Assembly (NCBI GenBank): GCA_016280695.1 | Contig: JAEEHG010000290.1 | Location: forward strand, 1-13,672 | Length of the DNA stretch: 13,672 bases | Reading direction: 5' to 3' | From: Solobacterium sp. | GTDB taxonomy: Bacteria; Bacillota_I; Bacilli_A; Erysipelotrichales; Erysipelotrichaceae | Shown here: positions 1 through 7,298 of the stretch, piece by piece | How positions within the stretch are numbered: position 1 is the first letter of the stretch | Layout of the letters: every line of letters begins with the position of its first letter | Made by a program: the position numbers and the translations under genes | The notes under the pieces: generated by a model | Told to the model about the DNA's origin: nothing | The model's database searches: none | The model's input: the letters and a program-made list of their open reading frames with translations, nothing else

Positions 1-794
1 CCGTATGTATTCTTGGCCATGCCCGGGGTGAAGCACTTCTGACCGAACAGCGCGGCCTGCTGGTCGCCGGCCACACCCATGATCGGCACACTGTGGCCGA
101 AGAAGTGCGTAGCGTCAATATCCGCGAAATGGCCGCTCGAATCCTTGACCTCCGGCAGCATGCAGGCCGGGATGTTCAGCAGTGCCAGGATGCGCTCATC
201 CCACTTCTTTTCAAAGATATTGTAGAGCATCGTCCGGCTGGCATTGGAATAGTCCGTCACATGTGCAGTGCCGCCGCTGAGTCTGTAGATCAGCCAGGTA
301 TCAATCGTCCCGGCCAGCAGTCTGCCCTCTTCCGCCATCTGCTGCCCGCCTTCCGTATGATCCAGGATCCAGCGGATTTTGCTGGCTGAAAAGTACGGAT
401 CAATCCGCAGGCCGGTGCGGCTGCGGATGAGGTCTTCATAGCCGTGGCTGCGCAGGTCATCGCAGATCTCAGCCGTCTGGCGGGACTGCCAGACAATCGC
501 GTTGGCAATCGGCAGGCCTGTTTCCTTATTCCAGACGACTGTGGTCTCCCGCTGGTTGGTGATGCCGACGGCGGCGACCTGTTCCGGCTGGACGCCGGCA
601 TTCTGCAGGCAGGACGCCATGACGCTTTCCACGGTCAGGAAGATTTCGTTGGCATCGTGTTCGACCCAGCCCGGCTGCCGGAAGATCTGCGTAAACTCCC
701 GCTGGGCAACCTGGCGGATCTTCGAATCATGATCAAACAGGATCGCGCGGCATGATGTCGTGCCCTGATCAATTGCGAGTATGAACTTTTCCAT
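1..794 (-). CDS. glpK: Glycerol kinase, N-terminal 264 residues (3' end beyond window)
   Basis: Glycerol kinase transfers phosphate from ATP to glycerol to give glycerol-3-phosphate in the cytoplasm. The translated part shows the FGGY-kinase phosphate loop DQGTTS (residues 9-14), PGWVEHDA (41-48), the NQRETT segment (80-85) and [10 protein letters not shown] (243-252), whose D243 should be the catalytic base (D245 in E. coli). The family is about 500 aa, so roughly half is present; there is no frameshift in the visible part. H230 in the context THFFG appears to match the histidine that HPr of the PTS phosphorylates in enterococcal GlpK (about His232, from memory), which would suggest PTS control. 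The ATG start is supported by a GGGAGGA ribosome binding site 6 bases upstream. That site begins beside the stop codon of the alpha/beta hydrolase 12 bases upstream, so the two are probably co-transcribed. Identification is secure. Confidence 0.97.
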   Translation of the reverse strand, partial: MEKFILAIDQGTTSCRAILFDHDSKIRQVAQREFTQIFRQPGWVEHDANEIFLTVESVMASCLQNAGVQPEQVAAVGITNQRETTVVWNKETGLPIANAIVWQSRQTAEICDDLRSHGYEDLIRSRTGLRIDPYFSASKIRWILDHTEGGQQMAEEGRLLAGTIDTWLIYRLSGGTAHVTDYSNASRTMLYNIFEKKWDERILALLNIPACMLPEVKDSSGHFADIDATHFFGHSVPIMGVAGDQQAALFGQKCFTPGMAKNTY

Positions 795-806
795 TGTCTG
801 TCCTCC

Positions 807-1778
807 CTATTCCGTTTTCAGCGCTTCCGGCTCCGGTGTTTTTACCGGTGTTGTATACCGGTCAGCAAACGCGAAGATCCGTTCATAGTAATCCGGCTGA
901 CTGCCGGCCTGCACATGACCGCACGCCGGTACGACCCAGAGCTCTTTCGGGGCATTCGTGGCATAGTAGCAGTCATATCCCATGCGGACAGGCACGATTG
1001 TATCGTCTTCACCATGAATGATCATGAGCGGTGTCTTTGACTGCTTCAGCTGCCGTTTCGTGCTGACATCCGCCATGGCATAGTGCAGGTTCTGGCGCAC
1101 CAGCAGGTCCAGGCCCGGCATGATGTATTCCCCGTTCAGCCCGGTCATCTTTTCGGCATGGTATATCAGTTCTTCCTTCAGATCGCTGAAGCCGCTGTCA
1201 TCAACGGCGCACTTCACATTATCCGGCAGGTAATCCCCGATGGTATTCATGACCACCGTACCGCCCAGCGAAACGCCCAGCAGGACGATTTCCGCCTGCG
1301 GATCGATCTGTACGATTTTACTGATCCAGGTTGCCAGATCATAGTGCTCCGGCCAGCCCATGCCAGTATATTTGCCTTCCGACAGGCCGCAGGCCCGCAG
1401 GTCAGGGGCCAGTACGTTGTAGCCGCGCCGGTGGGCTTCGTAAATATAGCCGAGCATATCCAGCGAGGAGCACAGATAGCCGTGCACCGGCACGAACCAC
1501 CGGTGATCCTCCGGGTAATGCCGCAGCAGCAAAGCGTGCAGTTTCAGCCCGTCATAGGCTTCGGTGAACAGTTCGTCATGACCGGTCAGGGCAAACCATT
1601 CGGCATATTTCTGCCGGCCGGCGGCGATATTTTCCAGGTTGACCTTCAGCAGGGTATGATTCTGGTCAAAGATTCCCCGGAATGCGTAATACGAAGCGGC
1701 AGCATAGGCCGCGGTGCCGGCTGCGGCCGTACCGAGCAGTCCCTTCAGCAGCGGATGTTTTTTCTTCTCTTTTGCCAT
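807..1778 (-). CDS. Membrane-anchored alpha/beta hydrolase (serine hydrolase family)
   Basis: A 323-residue alpha/beta-hydrolase-fold protein; exact substrate unknown, probably an ester or peptide. The N-terminus has a basic stretch (KEKKK, 3-7) and an Ala/Gly-rich hydrophobic segment (about 13-34), which looks like a signal anchor placing the hydrolase domain outside the membrane. The fold is shown by the HG oxyanion pair (99-100), the nucleophile elbow GVSLGG with S170, the acid in HGEDD (D259), and the histidine in PACGH (H288), a complete catalytic triad. The start is the ATG at 1778, preceded by GGGGGAA; an in-frame GTG at 1841 would add 21 residues, but those codons lie in a terminator hairpin and have no ribosome binding site. 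It lies 12 bases ahead of glpK, so it may supply glycerol by hydrolysing glycerol esters (inference only). The proteins closest in look are YqkD-like hydrolases. Confidence 0.87.
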   Translation of the reverse strand: MAKEKKKHPLLKGLLGTAAAGTAAYAAASYYAFRGIFDQNHTLLKVNLENIAAGRQKYAEWFALTGHDELFTEAYDGLKLHALLLRHYPEDHRWFVPVHGYLCSSLDMLGYIYEAHRRGYNVLAPDLRACGLSEGKYTGMGWPEHYDLATWISKIVQIDPQAEIVLLGVSLGGTVVMNTIGDYLPDNVKCAVDDSGFSDLKEELIYHAEKMTGLNGEYIMPGLDLLVRQNLHYAMADVSTKRQLKQSKTPLMIIHGEDDTIVPVRMGYDCYYATNAPKELWVVPACGHVQAGSQPDYYERIFAFADRYTTPVKTPEPEALKTE

Positions 1779-1796
1779 AGTGTATTCCCCCGATAG

Positions 1797-1844
1797 AAAA
1801 AGGCGCGCAAAATCATACCTTCTTTCCGTATGATGATGCACGCC
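1797..1844 (-). terminator. Intrinsic terminator between valS and the hydrolase gene
   Basis: On the minus strand a 17-position stem (1828-1844 pairing with 1802-1818, two mismatches and one G-T pair) encloses a 9-base loop and is followed by five T (1801-1797). It begins 50 bases after the valS stop, and its T-run ends 18 bases before the hydrolase ATG. It is the natural valS terminator. Because no promoter fits between it and the hydrolase start, it should also limit hydrolase-glpK expression. Confidence 0.8.
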
Positions 1845-1879
1845 CGGTATTATGCATAGAACAGGTTTCTCCTGTCTGC

Positions 1880-1888
1880 ATTATAGCA
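1880..1888 (-). promoter_or_regulatory. Candidate extended -10 promoter for hydrolase-glpK
   Basis: The minus strand reads TGCTATAAT, a perfect extended -10 element, directly after the valS stop codon. A -35 box is not convincing (TGAACT at 18-base spacing). The predicted start near 1873 would give a 95-base leader holding the small inverted repeat ACAGG-N5-CCTGT (1861-1875), which starts about at the TSS, and then the terminator hairpin at 1797-1844. Whether it is used is not known. Confidence 0.45.
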
Positions 1889-1893
1889 CTGTT

Positions 1894-4506
1894 TCAGCCT
1901 TCGAGTTCATGCAGGCGGGCCAGAACGACTTCCAGCTGCCGCTGATAGTCTTCCAGCTTCTTCTTTTCCTGCTCGACCTTGGCGGCCGGGGCCTTGGCCA
2001 GGAAGCCCTGGTTGTTCAGCATGCCGGTGCCTCTTGCGACTTCAGCTTCAAGCCGCTTCTTTTCGCTGGCCAGCTTCTTCAGTTCTTCTTCCTTGTTCTG
2101 CAGCTGGCTGGAGAGCACATCCAGGGAACCGCCCACCAGAGGATAGATCGCGTGGTCTTCGCCAAGCGTATCGTGCAGCTGCACCTTGCCCATCCTTGCC
2201 AGCATGGACACACTGCTTTCCAGCAGGGCTGCCGGCTTGCCGGTTTCATCGTTCAGGGCGATATCCAGCACCGTGCCCGGCTTGATGTCATTTTCATTCC
2301 GGATTTCCCGCAGTCTTCTGATCGCGGCGATGACCAGTTCGATTTCCCCGGTCTTGTCGGCGGCGATATCAGCCGGGACTTCAGGCCATGTTTCCAGGTT
2401 CAGGCTTTCCATGCGGTGCGGCATCGTCAGATAGATTTCTTCGGTCACAAAGGGCATGAACGGTTCCAGCATGCGGATAATCGCGTTCAGCGTATACAGC
2501 AGCGTTGACTGGGCCGCCTTCTTCGCCGTCTCATCAGTGCCGTTCAGGCTGGCCTTGCTCATTTCCAGGTACCAGCTGCAGAAATCATCCCAGATAAAGC
2601 TGTAGAGTTCATTGCCTACCAGGGCAAACTCATACTTTTCCATGTTCGGAGTGATATGATCCAGGGTTTCCTTCAGCCGCTTGAGGATCCACTGGTCAGC
2701 CGCCGAAAGATTCTCAAACGAGCAGTCTTCCAGGGTCATGTCATCCGGCAGATTCATCAGCACAAACCGGCTGGCGTTCCAGATCTTGTTGATGAAGTTC
2801 CAGGCCGCTTCCACTTTCTCCGGGATATAGCGCATATCCTGGCCCGGGGTCGAATTGGTGGTCAGGAAGAACCGCAGCGCGTCAACGCCGTATTCTTCGA
2901 TGACTTTCATCGGGTCAACGCCGTTGCCCAGCGACTTGGACATCTTGCGGCCCTGGGCATCACGGATCAGGCCGTGGATCAGCACATGGCGGAACGGTCT
3001 GTTGTGCGTGAAGTAACGGGCATCAAAGGCCATGCGGGCCACCCAGAAGAAGATGATGTCATAACCGGTGACCATGGTGTCATTCGGATAATACCGTTCG
3101 TAATCAGCTGTATCATCCGGCCAGCCGAGGGTCGCAAACGGCCACAGGGCACTGGAGAACCAGGTGTCCATGACATCCTCGTCCTGGATCCAGTTCTCCG
3201 GATCAGCCGGATCCTCTTCACTGACAAACAGTTCGCCGGTTTCCTTGTGGTACCAGGCCGGGATGCGGTGGCCCCACCACAGCTGCCGGGAGATGCACCA
3301 GTCCTCGATGTTCTCCAGCCACTGCACGAATGTCTTGCTGAAGCGTTCCGGGTAGAATTCAATCTTCTGATCCGGATCATCCTGGTGCTTCAGGACGTCT
3401 TCAGCCAGCGGCTTCATGCGCACGAACCATTGCTCGGACAGGTACGGTTCAACAACGCAGTGGGTCCGTTCGGAATGGCCGACAGAGTGGACGATATCCT
3501 CGATCTTGATCAGGTTGCCCTCGGCCTTAATGGCCTCAACGAGCTTGTCACGGCAGGCAAACCGGTCCATGCCTTCGTAGATGCCGGCATTTTCATTCAT
3601 GGTCGCGTTGTCGTTCATGCAGGAACGCATCGGCAGGCCGTGGCGCTCACCGATCACAAAGTCGTTGGGATCGTGGGCCGGGGTGCACTTCATGGCACCG
3701 GTGCCGAATTCCATATCGACATAGGCATCCGCGATAATCGGAATTTCCTCATGATTGGACGGATTGACGGCATGCATGCCGATCAGGTGCTTATAGCGCT
3801 CATCCTCCGGATGCACGATAATGCATTCATCGGTGAACATGGTTTCCGGTCTGGTGGTCGCGATGATCAGGTCATCGCCGGTCTCCTTGACCCGGTAGTT
3901 GAAGTAGAACATCTGGCCCGGATCGTCCTGGTAGTAGACTTCCAGGTTGCTCAGGGCGGTTCTGGCTTCCGGGTCCCAGTTGATAATGCGCTGGCCGCGG
4001 TAGATCAGGCCGTCATTATAGAGCTTGACGAAAACATGACGGACGGCCTTGACGAACCCCTCATCCATGGTGAAGCGCTCCCGGGTGTAATCCAGGCTGT
4101 TGCCGAGCTTGGCCCACTGCTGGTGGATAATGCCGGCATACTCTTCCTTCCACTCGTATGCTTTCTCAATGAATTCCTCACGGCCGAGATCTCTTCTGGA
4201 AATACCCTGTTCGGCCCGCAGTCTGGCATCGACCTTGGCTTCGGTGGCGATACCGGCATGGTCCGTGCCCGGCAGATAGAGCATGTCATATCCCTGCATG
4301 CGCTTGTAACGGGAAATGATATCCTGCAGTGTATTGTCCCAGGCATGGCCGATGTGCAGCATGCCGGTGACGTTCGGCGGCGGGATGACAATGGTGTACG
4401 GCTTCTTTGACAGGTCCCCGGCGGTGAAGTAGCCCTTCTCCACCCAGCTGTCGTACTTTCCTTCCTCAACGGAATGATGATCATACTTCGGTGCCAGATT
4501 CTTCAT
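1894..4506 (-). CDS. valS: Valine--tRNA ligase (ValRS)
   Basis: This class I aminoacyl-tRNA synthetase charges tRNA-Val with valine in the cytoplasm. At 870 residues it has the normal bacterial length. Visible landmarks in order: PPPNVTGMLHIGHAW with the HIGH motif at 51-54, the CP1 editing domain with TTRPE (217-221) that hydrolyses mischarged Thr-tRNA, the KMSKS loop at 521-525, the anticodon-binding helical domain, and a C-terminal charged coiled coil (about 800-870) typical of ValRS that clamps the tRNA. No catalytic residue is missing. The ATG is preceded by CAGGAGGA at good spacing, which sits directly downstream of the T-box terminator. Expression is therefore expected to rise when uncharged tRNA-Val accumulates. 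A terminator follows at 1797-1844. Confidence 0.99.
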   Translation of the reverse strand: MKNLAPKYDHHSVEEGKYDSWVEKGYFTAGDLSKKPYTIVIPPPNVTGMLHIGHAWDNTLQDIISRYKRMQGYDMLYLPGTDHAGIATEAKVDARLRAEQGISRRDLGREEFIEKAYEWKEEYAGIIHQQWAKLGNSLDYTRERFTMDEGFVKAVRHVFVKLYNDGLIYRGQRIINWDPEARTALSNLEVYYQDDPGQMFYFNYRVKETGDDLIIATTRPETMFTDECIIVHPEDERYKHLIGMHAVNPSNHEEIPIIADAYVDMEFGTGAMKCTPAHDPNDFVIGERHGLPMRSCMNDNATMNENAGIYEGMDRFACRDKLVEAIKAEGNLIKIEDIVHSVGHSERTHCVVEPYLSEQWFVRMKPLAEDVLKHQDDPDQKIEFYPERFSKTFVQWLENIEDWCISRQLWWGHRIPAWYHKETGELFVSEEDPADPENWIQDEDVMDTWFSSALWPFATLGWPDDTADYERYYPNDTMVTGYDIIFFWVARMAFDARYFTHNRPFRHVLIHGLIRDAQGRKMSKSLGNGVDPMKVIEEYGVDALRFFLTTNSTPGQDMRYIPEKVEAAWNFINKIWNASRFVLMNLPDDMTLEDCSFENLSAADQWILKRLKETLDHITPNMEKYEFALVGNELYSFIWDDFCSWYLEMSKASLNGTDETAKKAAQSTLLYTLNAIIRMLEPFMPFVTEEIYLTMPHRMESLNLETWPEVPADIAADKTGEIELVIAAIRRLREIRNENDIKPGTVLDIALNDETGKPAALLESSVSMLARMGKVQLHDTLGEDHAIYPLVGGSLDVLSSQLQNKEEELKKLASEKKRLEAEVARGTGMLNNQGFLAKAPAAKVEQEKKKLEDYQRQLEVVLARLHELEG

Positions 4507-4520
4507 ACTCTATCCTCCTG

Positions 4521-4550
4521 AAAAAACAAAGCGCCCTGACGAAGGACGCT
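4521..4550 (-). terminator. T-box terminator hairpin of valS
   Basis: An 8-bp stem (4543-4550 with 4530-4537, one G-T pair) and 5-base loop are followed by TTTGTTTTTT (4530-4521). Its 5' arm shares CGTCCT with the antiterminator, so the two structures exclude each other, as expected for a transcriptional T-box. It ends only 14 bases before the valS ATG, leaving just room for the GGAGGA site. Confidence 0.9.
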
Positions 4551-4732
4551 CAAATAACGTGGTACCACCTTGCTTGCTTCTCGAATGCGTAACGGGCATA
4601 TCCGTCTTTCCCTACTGTCAGTTCGGGAAAGCAGCTCCCAGAGGACTTCCGTACCGCGGGCCGTCCGCTTGCACCTGACCGGACTCTCTTGTGACACCGT
4701 GGGGATACGTACTCGTTCTGTTCACAGCCTGT
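4521..4732 (-). promoter_or_regulatory. T-box riboswitch leader of valS (specifier GUC, valine)
   Basis: The leader RNA between the valS promoter and its ribosome binding site carries the hallmark T-box sequence AAGGTGGTACCACG (4558-4571, minus strand). AAGG and ACG can pair with CGTCCTT (4542-4548) to form the antiterminator with the TGGTACC bulge. The bulge UGGU would pair with an ACCA acceptor end, fitting tRNA-Val with A73. Upstream lie an AGAGAG-like and GGTGCAAGC stem I element (about 4664-4692). In the 3' part of stem I, GGAA-GTC-C gives the likely specifier GUC at 4644-4646, a valine codon. Uncharged tRNA-Val should stabilise the antiterminator and allow transcription into valS. The stem I folding was judged by eye. 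Confidence 0.93.
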
Positions 4733-4738
4733 AGATAG

Positions 4739-4768
4739 ATTATAAACAGAGCCGGGCTGTTTTTTCAA
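4739..4768 (-). promoter_or_regulatory. Sigma-A-type promoter of the valS T-box transcript
   Basis: Minus strand: TTGAAA (4763-4768) as -35, 18-base spacer, TATAAT (4739-4744) as perfect -10. Transcription would start near 4732, giving a leader of about 225 bases. The -35 box begins 16 bases after the stop codon of the small membrane gene upstream, and no clear terminator separates the two, so some read-through from that gene is possible. Confidence 0.8.
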
Positions 4769-4784
4769 TCTTCAACGTGATTTT

Positions 4785-5075
4785 TTACAGTCCGGCCGGG
4801 GGATTTTTCTTTTCTGCCGTCAGGATCCAGCGGCTGTTCATCATGCGGTTGACGACCCGGTCAGTGATGAAAATATCCGCCAGCAGCAGGAGCACGGCCA
4901 GCAGCAGGTTGACATACGGGTGGGTCTGCAGCACGGTCATCAGCAGGCTCAGCACAAGGTAGGCCGCAATATATATACCGATATAGACACCGGCACTGGT
5001 CAGGAAGTACATCCGCTTGGTCTGACGGAGCCAGGTATCCTTATTCCGGGTTTCTTTTTTCTTCTTCTTTTTCAT
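4785..5075 (-). CDS. Small lysine-rich two-helix membrane protein, function unknown
   Basis: A 96-residue protein I do not recognise. It starts with six consecutive lysines (2-7) and stays strongly basic to about residue 21. Then come two hydrophobic segments (about 24-47 and 55-71), joined by a short polar turn (QTHPY), and a basic cytoplasmic-looking tail (DRVVNRMMNSRW). By the positive-inside rule both ends should face the cytoplasm. The hydrophobic pattern and composition are typical of a real membrane protein and not of antisense noise. No Shine-Dalgarno site precedes the ATG. A -10-like TAAAAT (5084-5089) lies only 8 bases upstream, suggesting a nearly leaderless mRNA. It is divergent from the SRAP gene and upstream of valS. 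A small DUF-type protein is likely; I cannot name it. Confidence 0.72.
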   Translation of the reverse strand: MKKKKKKETRNKDTWLRQTKRMYFLTSAGVYIGIYIAAYLVLSLLMTVLQTHPYVNLLLAVLLLLADIFITDRVVNRMMNSRWILTAEKKNPPAGL

Positions 5076-5083
5076 GCACCGTT

Positions 5084-5113
5084 ATTTTATGTCATTTGGG
5101 CCGTCATGAACAA
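5084..5113 (-). promoter_or_regulatory. Candidate promoter of the small membrane protein gene
   Basis: Minus strand -10 TAAAAT (5084-5089) with a weak -35, TTGTTC (5108-5113) at 18 bases. The expected start, 6-8 bases downstream, falls 0-2 bases before the ATG at 5075. The -35 region interleaves with the opposing promoter of the SRAP gene. Confidence 0.4.
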
Positions 5114-5124
5114 CATGTTACAAT
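5096..5124 (+). promoter_or_regulatory. Candidate extended -10 promoter of the SRAP gene
   Basis: TGTTACAAT (5116-5124) matches an extended -10 with one mismatch from TATAAT. A weak -35, TTGGGC, lies at 17-base spacing (5096-5101). The predicted start is about 5131, which is the A of the SRAP ATG itself, so the mRNA may be leaderless. Confidence 0.45.
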
Positions 5125-5130
5125 GATTTC

Positions 5131-5697
5131 ATGTGCGGACGTTACCAGTTTTTTGATGATGAAAACCCGGATATCGCAGCCCTGATCGAACAGCTGCGGG
5201 GGCATATGGACCCGGCCGAGTTCGGCCAGCTGTCTTTGTTCGAGGTTTTCCCCGGCCAGCGGGTGCCGGCATATGTTTTTGACCGGAAGAACAATGCGTT
5301 CCGGCTGCTGGCCATGGACTGGGGCCTGCCCGGCCGTGACGGTTCCCTGCTGATCAATGCCCGCAGTGAAACCGTCAGGGAAAAAAACATGTTCCGGCAT
5401 ATGGAAATCTGCCTGATCCCTGCGTGCGGCTATTATGAATGGGCAAAGGAACCCCGTCAGAAATACTATTTCAGCACTCCGGAACCGCCGGTCTGGCTGT
5501 GCGGGCTGTACCGGCGCAGTGAAGGAAAGCTGCAGTTTGTCATCACCACCGAGGCGGCCACCATGCCGCAGGCCATGATTCATAACCGGCAGCCAATCCT
5601 GCTGACAAAGGAAAAAGCGGCAGAAGCCTGCCGCCGCAATGATATGGACCTGGCCCGGGCCGCAAGCATTACCCTGCGGACCATGCGGGCTGTCTAG
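5131..5697 (+). CDS. SRAP (HMCES/YedK-family) abasic-site DNA-protein crosslinker
   Basis: SRAP proteins bind abasic sites in single-stranded DNA and form a thiazolidine link through their N-terminal cysteine, shielding the lesion until repair. The 188-residue protein has the full active site: C2 in MCGRYQF, N76 in INARSET, E103 in GYYEWAK and H151 in IHNRQP. These match C2, N75, E105 and H160 of E. coli YedK (222 aa). It is somewhat short, mostly through tighter loops and a short C-terminus. The start is fixed because C2 must become residue 1 after removal of Met. No Shine-Dalgarno sequence precedes it, and a -10 box ends 6 bases before the ATG. It is the only plus-strand gene here, convergent with ruvB: the two stop codons overlap in CTAG, and a ruvB terminator lies inside its coding sequence. 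Confidence 0.95.
   Translation: MCGRYQFFDDENPDIAALIEQLRGHMDPAEFGQLSLFEVFPGQRVPAYVFDRKNNAFRLLAMDWGLPGRDGSLLINARSETVREKNMFRHMEICLIPACGYYEWAKEPRQKYYFSTPEPPVWLCGLYRRSEGKLQFVITTEAATMPQAMIHNRQPILLTKEKAAEACRRNDMDLARAASITLRTMRAV
5612..5634 (-). terminator. Intrinsic terminator of obgE-ruvAB, inside the SRAP coding sequence
   Basis: On the minus strand a perfect 7-bp GC-rich stem (GCGGCAG-GCTT-CTGCCGC, 5634-5617) is followed by five T (5616-5612). It lies 60 bases past the ruvB stop, antisense to SRAP codons for EKAAEACR (about 161-168). On the plus strand the hairpin has no T-run, so it should not stop SRAP transcription. Confidence 0.7.
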
Positions 5698-6701
5698 AAC
5701 AGCGTGTTGTTCCGGATGATGCCCAGATGTTCATACGCCTTTTCCGTTACTACCCGGCCGCGGGTCGTACGGTTGACGAAACCGATCTGGATCAGATACG
5801 GCTCATAGACATCCTCCAGGGTGGTCGTTTCCTCGCTGATGGAATTGGCCAGCGCGTCCAGGCCGACCGGACCGCCCTTGAAACGGTCAATAATACCGCG
5901 CAGATAACGGATATCCACCTCATCCAGGCCGAGGGAATCGACATGCAGACGGTCGAGTGACTCCCCGGCGATTTCTTTTGATATGACCCCGTTGTTGAGC
6001 ACCTGGGCGAAGTCCCGGATCCGGCGCAGCAGCCGGTTGGCAATCCGGGGCGTGCCGCGCGATCTTCTGGCAATTTCCATGACGGCATCAGCCTCAATGG
6101 TCACACCGAGCACCCGGGATGTGCGCCGGACAATCGCCGCCAGCTGTTCGTTGGTGTAATATTCCAGTTTCGACACAATGCCGAACCGGTCCCGCAGCGG
6201 GGCTGAAAGATCCCCGGCCCTGGTGGTCGCGCCGACCAGCGTGAACGGCGGCAGTTCAAGCCGTACACTGCGAGCGCCTGCCTCCTTGCCGACCATAACG
6301 TCAATGACAAAGTCCTCCATGGCCGGATACAGCACTTCCTCCACGACTTTCGGGAGGCGGTGGATCTCATCGATAAACAGCACATCGCCCGGTTCCAGGA
6401 CGGACAGAATAGCGGCGAGATCACCGCTTTTTTCAATGCTCGGTCCCGACGTGATGCGGATGCGGGAATGCATTTCATGCGCAAGAATATAAGCCAGGGT
6501 TGTCTTGCCCAGGCCCGGCGGCCCGTACAGCAGAACATGATCCAGGGACTCGTTGCGCTGCAGGGCTGCCTGAATGAAGATCTTCAGGTTTTCCTTCAGA
6601 CCGTCCTGGCCCACGTACTCATCAAGAGACTGCGGCCGCAGGGTTTCATCTTCATCTGCCGGTCCGGCTTCCGCGGACATCAGACGCTGATCCATTTCCA
6701 T
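5694..6701 (-). CDS. ruvB: Holliday junction branch migration ATPase RuvB
   Basis: RuvB is the hexameric AAA+ motor that pumps DNA through the RuvA-bound Holliday junction during recombinational repair. The 335-residue protein has usual length and shows Walker [10 protein letters not shown] (60-68), Walker B DEIH (111-114), sensor 1 in GATTRAG (157-163), arginine-finger region APLRDRFG (167-174), sensor 2 [13 protein letters not shown] (215-227) and the C-terminal winged helix with RTTRGR (311-316) for DNA contact. The ATG follows the ruvA stop by 3 bases. Its ribosome binding site GGGAGGA is formed by the last two glycine codons of ruvA, indicating tight coupling. The stop overlaps that of the SRAP gene on the other strand. 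As in most Bacillota, no ruvC is nearby. Confidence 0.99.
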   Translation of the reverse strand: MEMDQRLMSAEAGPADEDETLRPQSLDEYVGQDGLKENLKIFIQAALQRNESLDHVLLYGPPGLGKTTLAYILAHEMHSRIRITSGPSIEKSGDLAAILSVLEPGDVLFIDEIHRLPKVVEEVLYPAMEDFVIDVMVGKEAGARSVRLELPPFTLVGATTRAGDLSAPLRDRFGIVSKLEYYTNEQLAAIVRRTSRVLGVTIEADAVMEIARRSRGTPRIANRLLRRIRDFAQVLNNGVISKEIAGESLDRLHVDSLGLDEVDIRYLRGIIDRFKGGPVGLDALANSISEETTTLEDVYEPYLIQIGFVNRTTRGRVVTEKAYEHLGIIRNNTLF

Positions 6702-6704
6702 AAT

Positions 6705-7286
6705 TTATCCTCCCATTTTGGCTTTCATGAGTGCCTGCAGGCCGATTTTCAGATATTCTTCCGTTTTCAGGCCTGCCTGCTCACTCATTACTTTCGCAGC
6801 CAGATTGATTTCTCCCTGCTTGTAGCCAAGATTTTTCAGGGCATCACAGGCTTCGGCAACGGCCGGGGTATACTTCTGATCCTCCGGGGCTGTCTGCACA
6901 AGCTTGCCCTTGAGGTCGAGGATGATCTGGCTGGCCGTCTTGGCCCCGATTCCCGGAATGCTTTTGAGCGTGGCGACATTGCCCTGCTCGATGGAGGCGA
7001 TGAGATTGCGGTAGTTGGTGCGGCTCAGCATGTTCATGGCGGTCCGCGGACCCAGACCCTTGACCGAGATCAGACGCAGGAAAAACTCTTCCTCCTCCTG
7101 GCTTTCAAAGCCGTAGAGACCGACATCATTCTCGCTGACATGCATAAACGTATAGACGCTGATGTTCTGATTGAGCCGGACAGTGTCGGTATGGGGATAG
7201 CTGATCCGCCAGCCCATGCCGTTGTTTTCAACAATTACCCAGTCGGCGCCGTAGGCAGCCACTGTTCCGCGGATAAATGCGATCAT
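6705..7286 (-). CDS. ruvA: Holliday junction branch migration protein RuvA
   Basis: RuvA binds four-way junctions as a tetramer and recruits RuvB rings. The 193-residue protein has three parts: an OB-fold (1-62, beginning MIAFIRGTV), two helix-hairpin-helix motifs (VKGLGPRTA, 75-83, and IPGIGAKTA, 110-118) that grip the DNA backbone, and a C-terminal three-helix domain (about 145-193) that contacts RuvB. An acidic cluster ESQEEEE (61-67) lies near the junction centre region. The ribosome binding site AGGAGA overlaps the obgE stop codon (TAGGAG), 12 bases apart, so translation is likely coupled to obgE. The protein ends in Gly-Gly codons that double as the ruvB ribosome binding site. Confidence 0.98.
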   Translation of the reverse strand: MIAFIRGTVAAYGADWVIVENNGMGWRISYPHTDTVRLNQNISVYTFMHVSENDVGLYGFESQEEEEFFLRLISVKGLGPRTAMNMLSRTNYRNLIASIEQGNVATLKSIPGIGAKTASQIILDLKGKLVQTAPEDQKYTPAVAEACDALKNLGYKQGEINLAAKVMSEQAGLKTEEYLKIGLQALMKAKMGG

Positions 7287-7298
7287 AACAATCTTCTC

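Noticed and set aside
93..755. Several 75-100 codon frames on both strands at the left end
   Set aside because: They overlap the unbroken glycerol kinase frame, which reaches the window edge and carries clear family motifs.
1779..1841. GTG-initiated extension of the hydrolase with three histidine codons, like a leader peptide
   Set aside because: In frame with the hydrolase, no ribosome site, and the codons are the arms of a terminator hairpin. The downstream genes are not for histidine synthesis.
2656..4410. A 584-codon open frame on the plus strand
   Set aside because: Antisense to valS, without motifs; a by-product of the GC-rich codon use of valS.
4746..4766. Plus-strand inverted repeat ACAG-N7-CTGT followed by six T, resembling a terminator
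   Set aside because: The stem is only 4-5 bp and no plus-strand gene ends there; the bases are explained by the valS promoter on the other strand.
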